Below are positions 24,473-34,947 of a stretch of 64,000 nucleotides of DNA, one piece after another. Origin of the DNA: Floccularia luteovirens (Eukaryota > Basidiomycota > Agaricomycetes > Agaricales > Squamanitaceae); NCBI GenBank assembly GCA_009739215.1, contig VSJF01000006.1, positions 1,364,001 through 1,428,000 on the forward strand, written 5' to 3'. The translations under genes and the position numbers were made by a program. Position 1 is the first letter of the stretch. Each line of letters starts with the position of its first letter. The notes under the pieces were generated by a model. It was not told the DNA's origin, ran no database searches, and saw only the letters and a list, made by a program, of their open reading frames with translations.

Positions 24473-25045
24473 TTCGACGTCTCAGTTGGGGATGGTATGA
24501 TGATGCAGTCAAAGAGGCTGACAAAGTACTCGCAACTACATCAACGGCAACCACATACAGAACACGTTTTGAATGCCTCATGTAGTTCGCGCGCTGCGCC
24601 CATATATTTATCATTCTCAATCAGGTGTCTTGTAATCCGGGTAGATTAAGTACTTGCACGTGCCTGCTCAATTGATGGAAAGTCTTTATATTCGCAAATT
24701 CTCTTCCCTACAAGTTAAATACGTATGAATGAATTCATATACTGGCTATGAAACATCATGCATTCAAGCCCTATTCCAGATAGAGCAAATTGTATCAGGC
24801 CGCAATATAGCTGGAGCTCTGCTAGATATTTTTCTCTACTTAAAATTCTGGAGTTAGGCGTTGTCCATCCGGACCCAGTATCTCTACCCGCGTCCAATCT
24901 GCTACTCCTCTCCAAGAGGATTTGCACAACAGTACAAGCCAAGCCATAGTTAATTGGATGATCCTCAAGTATGATCCAAGCGTAAAGGTGTGTTTCCTAT
25001 CTAACTCGTGTCACAAACGAATATTAGAAATGCCATCAGAAATAT
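24473..25045. other. intergenic, GLTP promoter side
   Basis: About 570 bp between the GLTP start and the stop of the second C2HC-module gene, both on the minus strand. It should include the GLTP promoter. I see no gene or clear motif. Confidence 0.5.
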
Positions 25046-26230
25046 TCAAGCTGAGTTTTCTTCGGGATCCCTTGTTTTGTCAATCAGTCGTCTAGCGGAC
25101 TCCCGAAAATTAGTGCGTAGCTCTCCATAAGTTGAGGGACGATAAGGAGCACTTGGGTCAATTTCAAGGTAGTAGCCTTTAACGTCTTGGCCTTGAAATC
25201 CAAAGTAAGATGATTATCTCCCCATTTTGAACCACAAAATGAAACCAACCAGGTGATGAGAATGGAGTACCCAGCCTTATAGACCGTTCACCTTTTTCGT
25301 CGGGTTCATGATCTGATCCATAATGATAATTCACCAATTTGGATGTACTCTCTCCGGATCTTCTCCTAATGCCTGGATTGTTCTGCGATGTCATAGGATC
25401 TGAATTTACATGGTTCTGATACCGCTCGTCTGCTGAACTTTCATATTGATGATGGACAGTAGCAGGAGGGGAATCCGCATCATATCGAGAGTGAGAGTGT
25501 ACAACTCCAGATGAGTACGTTTGATTTTGCTTCTTCCGCTCGTCTTCCAGTAGCTTATCATGTCTGACCTCAGAAAATGTTGGCGCAGAAGTAAGATATG
25601 TGGAGGTCGAATTGCTTGAAGATGCTTCGCCGAGGATTACCAAGCGACTTGCTCCTTGGAGCTTTCGGATGGTAATAATCAGTAATTTACCTCAAAATTT
25701 GGCTGTCCTCAGAGGAATATTTACCTGTTTGCTTCTCTCCTTTGCCTCCAGTAGCTTGATGGAAGGGCATTTTTCTCGGTGTTTGTCCCATAGACCTCGG
25801 TAATATCTGAACCTTTTGTCCAATGATATCGTGTTCAAACAAGCCTTGCATTTTACACTCTTTGGATGCACTTCAGTGGCCCAGACGTCCTGTTCAAGTA
25901 GTCGTCTCCGTTCGTCTTCATCTGTCACATTTTTCCTCCTTGGCTCAGAGCTGCTACGCCGAGTATGACCACCGATGGCAGTTGCTGACGTATTTTCGGG
26001 AATCTTTTGGAAGGCGACCCAGCTTCGCGTTGGAGGGAGATCCGACAGTGCGGACCTAGACCGTAAGTCAACTTAGTGGCCGCTATATTCACTTACTGTG
26101 TTACAACGTACCGCAGACTTCTCGGGCACACAGTGTAATGGTCGTTGACAATTTTCAGGACATCGCCCCAATGTGACCCATAAGGATATTCATTTTTACG
26201 ATCGCAGTAACCGCAAACGACGAAAGGCAT
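25046..26230 (-). CDS. second C2HC-module protein, two modules, unknown function
   Basis: Related in architecture to the protein encoded at 19.4-21.7 kb. Exon 1 starts at ATG 26230 with MPFVVCGYCDRKNEYPYGS and continues to HWGDVLKIVNDHYTVCPRSLR, giving a divergent CxxC...H...C module right at the N-terminus. After an intron the reading enters a basic Ser-rich linker (HTRRSSSEPRRKNVTDEDER). The second, more typical module follows: VKCKACLNTISLDKRF, then LWDKHREKCPS. The remainder is Ser/His/Asp-rich and low complexity. The last exon reads QDVKGYYLEIDPSAPYRPST and ends DPEENSA-stop at 25046-25048. About 300 residues in total. No catalytic motif is visible. Paralogy with the other module protein is inferred from the shared CxxC, W-x2-H-x3-C pattern and from position, not from alignable full-length sequence. 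Confidence 0.7.
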
Positions 26231-27383
26231 TTAAGATGTAGACGATTATGAACCGAAACAAACCCAATAATGCGCTATCCAGGACATAAAATGGTGGGAC
26301 CACTTCTATCCGTTTCCTGAGAGTTGCTGAGAGAGTGGATTCCTTTTCTACTTCGATGGTGTGCACAATATAGCAACTGCATTGTGTTGGCCACGAGATG
26401 TTAAACAATGACTTGCTGTGCACAAAGCGTTTGTTTTTGACTATCCGAATTTCCTTTAACCCCTCATGTCACCAGACGACTACAACGTGTGCAGTCCAAC
26501 GATGTGAGGATTTACTATGATGTGTAGTATGTTCTAGTTTAGAAACGTTCAAATAAAAAAAGATGCTGTGAAATTTCAGTGATTGTTATCGCATATAATA
26601 ACAATCCGAAAAAACCCTTCAGCCCTAGTATGATTGCATACTATTACCCTGACTGGAAACAAACAGATTCCTGGGTGTCCCTCATTAGTAGATCGTGTCC
26701 CATAAATCTTCGTTCAGGTTGTGTTAGATGTGGCATTAGAACCACCTTACTATCGGGAACTTCGTTCCGCCGTTAACAGCATCTCACCACATGTTGTGTC
26801 GATCATAAATCCTGCATTATAATAAAACGAGCCATTCATATGTTTAGTTCACATGTTTTTTTGCTCAAAAACAACCATATCTGGAGATAAATTTTGATTG
26901 AGTGGCGTTAGCGCTGAATATAAAAACAATGGAATGTTTGAGCCACACGGTTTTGTCAGGACCTGAGTCCTCGGATTTTACGCCACAGACTATACTTGCA
27001 AGGAACATACCTCACTAATTTTCTACTGCCGAGATTAATAGGCCAAAGCAACGCACTCGCAACATTCCTTCGGACCCAGTAATACACATGTATGTCATCT
27101 ATATTCCATTAAGAAGTTTAAGTGGCTTACATTAGGGAATTTTTTCTGTTGGAATATGCTTACGAGAAATTCTTGTGCGATGTATCTATCATTACGAAAT
27201 AGAAATGTCCTTAAGTATGAATTGGGTACTAGCACAATATGTCATGTATGTGGCGTGCAAAGTTAAAATTTCGTATCACTCACGAGTGGAGCGTCTCGGC
27301 TGAGAGCCAAGTCATGTGCAAAGAGGGACAATGAATCAGGGAAACCTATGGAGAGCGTCCATAATTGCAAATTTGCAAGTTTT

Positions 27384-27780
27384 ATGGACGAAGATGACCG
27401 GGCCGTTTCCGGTTCCAAGAAATCATGGAAATATATCTAAGAGTGTTTCAGAGATTTGGGAAAATGTGACGTTGAGGCTTCATAGTGCGCCTAGAATTAG
27501 ATAAGAACCAGGAGAAGATGAGCGTTTTGTCGCACATGTATGTTACTTATGACGGATTTCATCAGCTGACACAAGTCATTTGCCTCGTTCGGAGTGTGCA
27601 TTTTCCCATGACTCGGTCTCGACTTTCCTACATATTGGTTGGCTCGGAAGACCAGGGTCCAACTGAAACACACCCACCTTCATGCCCGCTGAGGACTATC
27701 AAAGCTAAGCTAAGCTTAAGCGTTGAACAACTCGGAAAGTTTGGCCGTCATGCTTGAGAATTGTGGACGTGAAGTGAAGT
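27384..27780 (+). pseudogene. decayed copy of the region around the Zn2Cys6 gene start
   Basis: This stretch aligns by eye, with substitutions and small indels, to 29334-about 29790. Shared landmarks are GACCGGGCCGT..CCGGT at the left, AGATAAGAACCA, TATGACGGATTTCATCAGC, and CATGCCCGCTGAG at the start codon of the downstream regulator. In this copy the frame after the ATG is destroyed within a few codons (GACTATCAAAGCTAAGC), and no zinc-cluster exon follows. It is therefore a broken partial duplicate of the 5' end and upstream sequence of the transcription-factor gene. Confidence 0.7.
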
Positions 27781-29270
27781 GGTGTTTTTAAAGTATCATC
27801 TTGTTGCCAAAACGAGTAATCCGACTACCTCCCGGCTAAACTAGGTTCATAACAGCACCTCGAAAGATTGGTCACAATACTGCGTGCAGGCAACATGATG
27901 CGTTTACAAGACGAAGCGTGTCCCCAATCTGATAACTCACAATCTAGTAACATTTTCTGTTAGCATCTACCAACTGAGATTTTGCACGTGTTCCTCACAA
28001 GCTGGTCTATATGAATGATCGCTTGCTTTATTACTACCTTGACTTTCAATTCAAACGTAAGAGCAATCATCCCTAACTCACGATTGAATCTAACGCATTG
28101 AAGCGAATCCTGTTCTATCATAACTGTGCGGTGGCCGCATATAATTACCTGTTGAAGGAACTAATTATCAAATAGAGCGGTACCGCTAGAAGTATAGGAT
28201 CATGCCTTGATAATGAGTAAGCAGGAAGTTGTCTCCTTATGTTGAAGTTTTAGGTCATGTACTCCGCAAACCGACATTGTACCGAGTCGAACGTTTAGGC
28301 GCTGTCCACGGTAGACTTTATGCGATAGGAGGGCGCGGAATGCTCGAAGACTGTCGTAAAAATGCTCCCACGTCAACTTTTGTAGCCGAATGCGTTCTGT
28401 TTCTTCTGACGATCTATCAACTTGCCGACGTCACGAGGTAGGCGAACTATGCGCGGAGGATGGGTTGTACATATTGATTCCCAGACTAATGAGGTTCCAT
28501 TTGCTAAGCGACATAATAACAAAGCAATTCTTCAGGAAGGTTTTATATTTATTCGTCATAAACATTACCTTAGCCGTCATCGAGAGGGTGATGCAATGTA
28601 ATGGAGTTCACATAATACTGGGAGTGGGACTCCTAGTGACATAAGACTATACAAACTCAGTCAGCAAATGGTATTTACCAGACGTTAATAATCTAATCAC
28701 TCCGTCAAGTCATCAATGCGTCAAGGTAGAGGTTACTTTGGGAGCGCACCTGACAAATCGCAATGCAGCCACGAGATAAAGCATTATAACAGTTAGAACA
28801 AAAGTTGTTCACTTTTCTGCAACCGATGTATGGTTCTCTGAGCTACATGCGAAATGGTTCCTAACAGGCGCTTATTGAAAAAATCCTATCCTAGGGTCTT
28901 GGTTCAGAATCTGGGGTTACTAAGAGAAGATGGTCACTGCGCCCTTGATTGTAGAAGCACTCCTTTAGAGGTGGGCGCTTCTGATCGTCATGAAAGTTAT
29001 CGTTGTCGGAACGGGGCGGCAAATTGTCGGGGATCAATGGTTCTTGCCACACATGTTCATGTGATTCTGGATTTCTAACAGGATCTGCAGCGCCTCCGGC
29101 TTGGTGGTTGCGCTCATACCCTCACAAGTCATGTTTTTCATGGTCTAAGTATCAAAATGGAACAAGTGTTCATGTACTCTGATTGTCACTGTCTAATTAT
29201 ATTGAAAAGCATTTATAGTTTCGATTCTCTACAAACTGAGTCCGAGCTTGAATTTTCATTAGTTATCTGT

Positions 29271-29479
29271 ATCGACTAAAGCGCTGGACAGCGCCTATGC
29301 CATCCCAGCATTAATCACAATTTGTATGTTGATAGACAAAGATCACCGGGCCGTCCCCGGTCCCGAGAAACGTGCAAGTGTGAAGGAGCTGTGGGAGTGT
29401 TTCAAAGATCTTGCGCATGTGAAGTACAAGTTAAGGCTTCATTTGTGGGTCGCCACGTCTGTACCTGCATATTGACCGA
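29271..29479 (+). pseudogene. open fragment upstream of the Zn2Cys6 gene, possible 3' remnant of another gene
   Basis: A frame open for over 60 codons (ALDSAYAIPALITICMLIDK, then RASVKELWECFKDLAHVKYK) ends at TGA 29477-29479, about 180 bp before the regulator's ATG. The same stretch in the duplicate at 27.4 kb has stops. It has no recognisable domain. It could be the last exon of a lost upstream gene or a chance frame. Confidence 0.3.
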
Positions 29480-29661
29480 TAAGAACCATAAAAGATGGGA
29501 GTTTGTCGCCCATGTATGTTAGTTCTATGACGGATTTCATCAGCCGAGAGAAGTCTGTAGCCGCATTTGGAAGTGTATGTTTCCCATGGGCAAATCAGTT
29601 TCGAATGCACATCACTTGAAAACCAGGGTTTGTCAATCCCTATCGAAAGACGCCTACCGTC

Positions 29662-32600
29662 ATGCCCGCTGAGACTACAAAGACCAAGCTTAAGCGCCGT
29701 TCAAGTAGAAAAGACTTGGAGGAGTATAGATTCGATGGTAGCCATGCTCGAGAATTAGAATTGAAACGAAGTCGAGGTCAGTCGCAGTTGTCGGTTTCGT
29801 CTCGTTGGATGAGTTTTCAAAGCTAAACCTCGCATCATTACCTCTTCCTTCATGATTTTAGGAGAGGTATGTCATTCCTTACCTTCTTTCCTCATCTGTC
29901 AACCTGACAGGAACATATTAGGTTAGTTGTGCCGAATGTCGTCGGTATGCGATCATCGCATTCACAATTTCGGTTGTCTGATTGCGGATAAGGCTCAAAA
30001 TAAAATGCGACAAGCAAATTCCATGTCAATCCTGTCAAGTATGTACCTAGTTATTTCGTGCTTGATGAAGCACTGACGCTTTGACGGGTTACCAGCGACG
30101 AGGTTGTGCTGCCCTGTGCCCAAATGGTATGTCGCTGCTTTTCGAGTTACGGTTGAAGTTAAGTTAAATCTGCTTCAGGTAGTCTCGCGACAGGGCAAGG
30201 AACACGGTATATGCAAGTCGTATAAGTCAATTTCTACCAGGCTGAACATCTTTGTTTAGCTTTGTTTTAGCGGCGACCGAGCATCTTCATCGACGTATTG
30301 CCAAATTGAGTGGGAGGATCCGTCAGCTTGAAGATGCTCTAGCAGCTCTACAGGCCAAGTACACCAGCGAACCACATCCACTCCTTCATGACGACCTTAT
30401 AAGCAACGACGATCGTGATGAAGATAATGGTATGGTGGAAGAAAGTGGAGCACCAGTGCAGCCAACAGAAGTGATAGATGCTTTTGGGACGCTGTCAATA
30501 TCAGACCATGGTATCTCCAGGTTTTTTGGGCCAACGGGTGGTTCAGAGGTGCGCAGCAGCTCACCTTTATCATTTTATCAGGGCTTACGAGTGCTTAATC
30601 AGAGTCTATTGCTTGTTAGTCAAGAATTGTGACCGGTTTCCAAAGACTCACTATCTCTCTCACAGGCAAACTTGGATTCCTCACACACTTCCCCTGAAAG
30701 TACTCACACGCCTGATTCTATGAGAGAATCCAAGAGTCCATCCGTACCGGGAGAGCTGTCCTTATTCTCTCAGTCCTTCCCTTTTACTCCCATGGGACAA
30801 CCAGCTGATGTCCAGGAGATGGTCGAAAGCCATCTACCACCCTGGGACCGGGCTTTACAGCTTTGTGAGACTTATTTTGAGCAGGTCTCCTGGTTATTCC
30901 GAGGCGTTACACGCATACAGCTTATCGATGACATGTTACCTGTGATATACAAAAAACAACTTGCAATTCCGGGAGAAGATTATAGCGGTCCTCATGATCT
31001 TGCGTTACTATTCATGATTTTTGCTATCGGTGCATTGGTTGGACAAACACCTTCTAATGCGCAGGGGGAACATTTCTATCAGATTTCGCGTGTTGCGATC
31101 TCATTACAGCCGGTGCTAGAGAAGCCGTCTATCGTGACAATCCAAACACTACATTTGATGAGCATCTATAATGCCATGAGTGGAAGTGATCTGAAGAGTG
31201 AAACTAGCATGGAGATGACATGGTCTTTGATTACCCTTGCATCTCACCTGTCGCAAACCGTGAGTGTTTGATTGATTGTAAATTTTTGTGTTGTCTTGAC
31301 ACTTTCCGCTTTTAGATTGGTCTCCGTAAGTCTGTCCGTCAGTTTTATTCTGTCAATTATTGATTGGGAAGTAGATCGTGACAGCGAACGATGGGGACTG
31401 TCCCCTAAGATGGTTCAACGACGTCGTATTCTCTTTTGGGATTTATTTGTCGCAGATGTCTGGCAGGTGAGGACCTCGTTACTTGTGGGATATTCCTTGG
31501 TCAACCTTCGCAGAGCTTGAACACAGGTCGACCTCCATCATTTTCCTTAGCATATATTGATTGCAGTTTCCCTCAATATGACAATGAATTAGGCAAAGAA
31601 GGTGGATTTGGGACCGCTTGTGAGCTAATCAATATTTTCATGTACAATATTTACCTAGCACGCGCTACATCAGTCGAAGTTTGGCAATGTCGGTTCGCTG
31701 CTGAATGCGTCGCTGATGTAACAGCACGTACACTTACTGCCGAAGCGCCGAGCTATGCTACAATAATGGACTTGGATCGTAAAGTTCGAGAGTTTCCTTT
31801 ACCAGAAGGTGTATCCAACTCGTCCCCTGATGACATGGCTGCTTCGTTCCAGCGATGTGTCCTGGATCATATCAAAGAAACAGGTATGTCTCATTTACCA
31901 ATACTTCAATCATGAAATTGACCAAACGTGTAGTTCTCATGTATATCCATAGGAGTTTTTTCGCACAGGCGATCATCGAACATCCCATAAATCCTCTAAA
32001 GAGCGCTTATGCTCCTTCTTTTTTGGCTGCGTATCGTGCTTCATCTACTATCTTAAAATCAGTGCGTGAACAATTCAAAATATGGCCAAACTCTAGTTCG
32101 CGTTTCTGGACCATGTGGACCTTCGCCTTTACTGCCGCAGTAAGTCTTTAAGTAGCACACTGAGACTTCTACTCATTCTTGTCAGGTCGTATTTGGAACT
32201 GTCGTGACTCGTGGACCTAGGTCTCCCCTTGCTCAGTCAGCTATGGGCGAACTTGAACAAGCGTGTATATTATTCACTAAGGCGTCGAAGTATAGTATAC
32301 GAGCTACTAAAGCTTTGGTATGCCTTTCTTACACGTATTGTTATGAACTGTAATTAACAATCGTCTTATTTCTAGCCCATTCTTGTCAAGCTCAGCGAGA
32401 AGGCCAGATATGCACTTGCTACTGCCAATAATACACCTATGGCTGGGGACAAAGGCGGACTGTTGTGGAATATCAAGCAAGAAGACACAGACGACGAGCT
32501 TGCCATCTTTGCTGGACATACACGGTTCGTTTCGGCAAAGAGAGGACCTGACTCTTCCATGACTTCCACATCACAATCGTTACAGTTCAATTCCAGTCCC

Positions 32601-33236
32601 GGTTCCTTTTCTTCTGCTTCTCCAACTCACGAAAATCAAGAGCAGCACGGTTCTATCCGGCATCAAGGAATTGCAGTACCTCCATATCAAGACAAGAATG
32701 TATTATCCCAGCCTCCTTTGTTAGCGGCTGTTACAAGTACCGATGGTTGGGTCCCTGATCATCACCACAATACCTATGTTGCTGTGGATGATCAGACTTC
32801 CAGAAACCATTATACCTATATTGCCTCTGAACGACATCAGCAAATCAATGAGTCACTCCCAGCTTCAAGGAACGGATATGGGTGGTCAAATAACCCACAG
32901 CATGTACATCTTCCACAACACCAAGTACATTCTCAGGAGCTGAATCAACAGCACTCTTACACACGCACTATACATGGTGATTCCCCTAATATTCCAACTC
33001 ACACAGATTATAGCACCCAATACTACGCCGAACAACATCACCATCCTACTGGACACCACCAACCTCACCATTCAATTTATTCCTTCCCCCAAGCCGGTCA
33101 CGCCCGTGGTGGACCACCAAGCTCTGATCTTGTTGATCTTGGGTTAGCATCTAGAGACTCACGATTGGATGAAAGATGGAGCTCTTTCATGGCGGAATCT
33201 GGTTTCCTTGAAGGACTGAATTTTAGACATCAGTAA
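29662..33236 (+). CDS. Zn(II)2Cys6 transcription factor with fungal-specific regulatory domain
   Basis: Nuclear regulator. The start is MPAETTKTKLKRRSSRKD. The zinc cluster is assembled from several tiny exons: VSCAECRR, LKIKCDKQIPCQSCQ and RRGCAALCPNG, giving the six cysteines. A 5-nt exon (29862-29866) is needed to produce the RGE preceding VSCAEC. Then comes the linker SLATGQGTRFVLAATEHLHR, followed by the coiled-coil segment RIRQLEDALAALQ. The middle domain (Fungal_trans type) includes HDLALLFMIFAIGALVGQTP, GLHRDSERWGLSPKMVQRRR and ILFWDLFVADVWQ, and later VLMYIHRSFFAQAI. The C-terminal part is Gln/His/Ser-rich and ends LDERWSSFMAESGFLEGL. The frame is open when introns are removed. Target genes cannot be told from sequence. 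The gene at 51.3 kb is a clear paralogue with the same order of parts. Confidence 0.92.
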
Positions 33237-34173
33237 TAGTTCTAGTTCAAACAGTTCGCATTCCGTTTGCATTTTTTTAATGGTTCACATTTTTGATTTT
33301 GATTTTGTATTATGTTTTCCGGTCCTGTTTTCAAGGTTCATCGCCCTAGTAATTTCCAAATAACTCGCCAGAAACGGATAGACTCTAAGTATTTTCCATC
33401 TACTTTGTTATCGTGTAAAATTTAAAAGTCTAAAAGATAGTTTGTCCTTAACACTACAATCATCTAATAAGATTTATGCGTAGCACACCTCTTTATGCAT
33501 TTCTGATCCGTTATTAGTTTACTTATCTTACGATTGCCTGGACGGACGGATGAGTACTCGCGGCAAACCCTCCACAGCCAGATTGGAGTATTAGAAGCTG
33601 ATTTGAGTTCAACGCGACCTCATTTACGCAATCTGGCTAACGCCCATAATCATGGGTGGGGATAACCGGAAACAGATGAAAGTTAATCATGGTGGGCGCC
33701 TTTCAACTAACCTATACATGAAGATACTGTTACATCTGTACTGTGGCGCAATGATGGTTCTAGTGTGGCACAGCCAAGAGACTACCCTCTTATATACACC
33801 ACACAATGTCGGACGACGCGAGAACAGACAAGGAGCTAGCTCGGCCAGAAGCTTTGTTGTGGGGTAAATTAGTTCATAACAAGTAAACTGAAAATACGTA
33901 TGCCAGACTCCAGTTCCTAACACAGGTTTTGTAATATTAGTTATGCCTCGAGTTCGATGAAATAGGGAATATCATTGGTGACCTGTTGTATAAACCTAAT
34001 TATAGCTATATATAGTCGTAGGCAACTTTCTGTCTTAGTCTAAGTGTGGCACAAGAAACTCAGAGATAAGTAAATACGGATGAATAGCTAAGACCTGATA
34101 TTCTAGAGGACAACAAGTCCGCTAACGTATACTAGGATGGAATGAAAGGTAGAATGACATCTCACCAGAAGTA
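33237..34173. other. intergenic, convergent 3' ends
   Basis: About 940 bp between the 3' ends of the Zn2Cys6 gene (+) and the low-complexity protein gene (-). I see nothing beyond AT-rich sequence expected for 3' UTRs. Confidence 0.5.
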
Positions 34174-34947
34174 CTAATAACTGTCTCTGCGATTTCGTCT
34201 CCCGTGACTAGATGATTTACTACTCCTAGATCTAACACGAGATGGTTGGAAACTACCAAATAGACGTTTGAAAAAAGGTTGCTCGGCTTCCTTCTCCACA
34301 CGACGATGGTGTGGGTTCTGCAAGAAATATAGTAAATTTTTGGGAGTGGCACCAAAGACATGAAAACTCACAACAACTTCCATGTGACTACCCACAGGAG
34401 GCACGACGATATAACCTTTCCTACCACCCCCAATTGGTACGACTATTGGGTCCGTTGGAGATGCCGTAATATACGTAGGGTTGTGACTGTCAGGGTGTAT
34501 AGTTCTATATGGTAGTGTGTGTGGCGGAGCGGATGTGATTGAATTCCGGATGACAGACGACGAACGGGATGTTGGGTGACTTGATGATAGATAAGGATTC
34601 GGGGATGAGGGATACAATGCATTAGGCTGGAGGTGTGGCTGACTATACATTCGAACGGTGGCGGGCCGATGTGTGGGTACGTTCGGCAGGATTGACACAT
34701 GTCGACTATGGTCAACAGAAGCAGAACGGTGACGAGAACCACTACTACGACTTGGCCTGGAGGAAGACGAGGATCTAGACGAGGTCTGCCTTTCTCTATT
34801 GTTATGGGAGGTATATGTGCTAGCGACACTAGGCACGAAAGGGTTTGCTGGAGAATTTTGTTGAGTCTGACCTACCCAGTCTGCAATTTGTCTTTGCTTT
34901 GCAAGATGACGTTCGTATGCTCCTGGGGAATAATCATATTCAGTCAT
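34174..34947 (-). CDS. Ser/Pro-rich low-complexity protein, unknown function
   Basis: Not a family I can name. The start MTEYDYSPGAYERHLAKQRQ has an open frame. The centre is dominated by Ser, Arg, Pro and His (SSRSSSSSRPSRSSGSRHRS), probably disordered. A short conserved-looking segment GGGRKGYIVVPPVGSHMEVV precedes an in-frame 54-nt intron (about 34319-34372, GTGAGT...TTGCAG); spliced, it continues NPHHRRVEKEAEQPFFKRLF then GSF. The C-terminus is Arg/Ser-rich and ends RRNRRDSY. Two details suggest a real gene: the ordered ends around a disordered middle, and the consensus splice sites. The FFKRLF motif after a basic tail could be a membrane- or partner-binding helix, which is speculation. 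About 240 residues after splicing. Confidence 0.7.
   Translation of the reverse strand: MTEYDYSPGAYERHLAKQRQIADWVGQTQQNSPANPFVPSVASTYTSHNNRERQTSSRSSSSSRPSRSSGSRHRSASVDHSRHVSILPNVPTHRPATVRMYSQPHLQPNALYPSSPNPYLSSSHPTSRSSSVIRNSITSAPPHTLPYRTIHPDSHNPTYITASPTDPIVVPIGGGRKGYIVVPPVGSHMEVVVSFHVFGATPKNLLYFLQNPHHRRVEKEAEQPFFKRLFGSFQPSRVRSRSSKSSSHGRRNRRDSY

Larger units (their letters stand above)
26231..29661. other. intergenic region with a duplicated block
   Basis: About 3.4 kb upstream of the first Zn2Cys6 gene. Apart from the two related blocks listed separately (27384-27780 and 29334-29790), I see no supported gene. The open frames at 28229-28644 lack motifs and have no convincing splice context. 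Confidence 0.5.
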
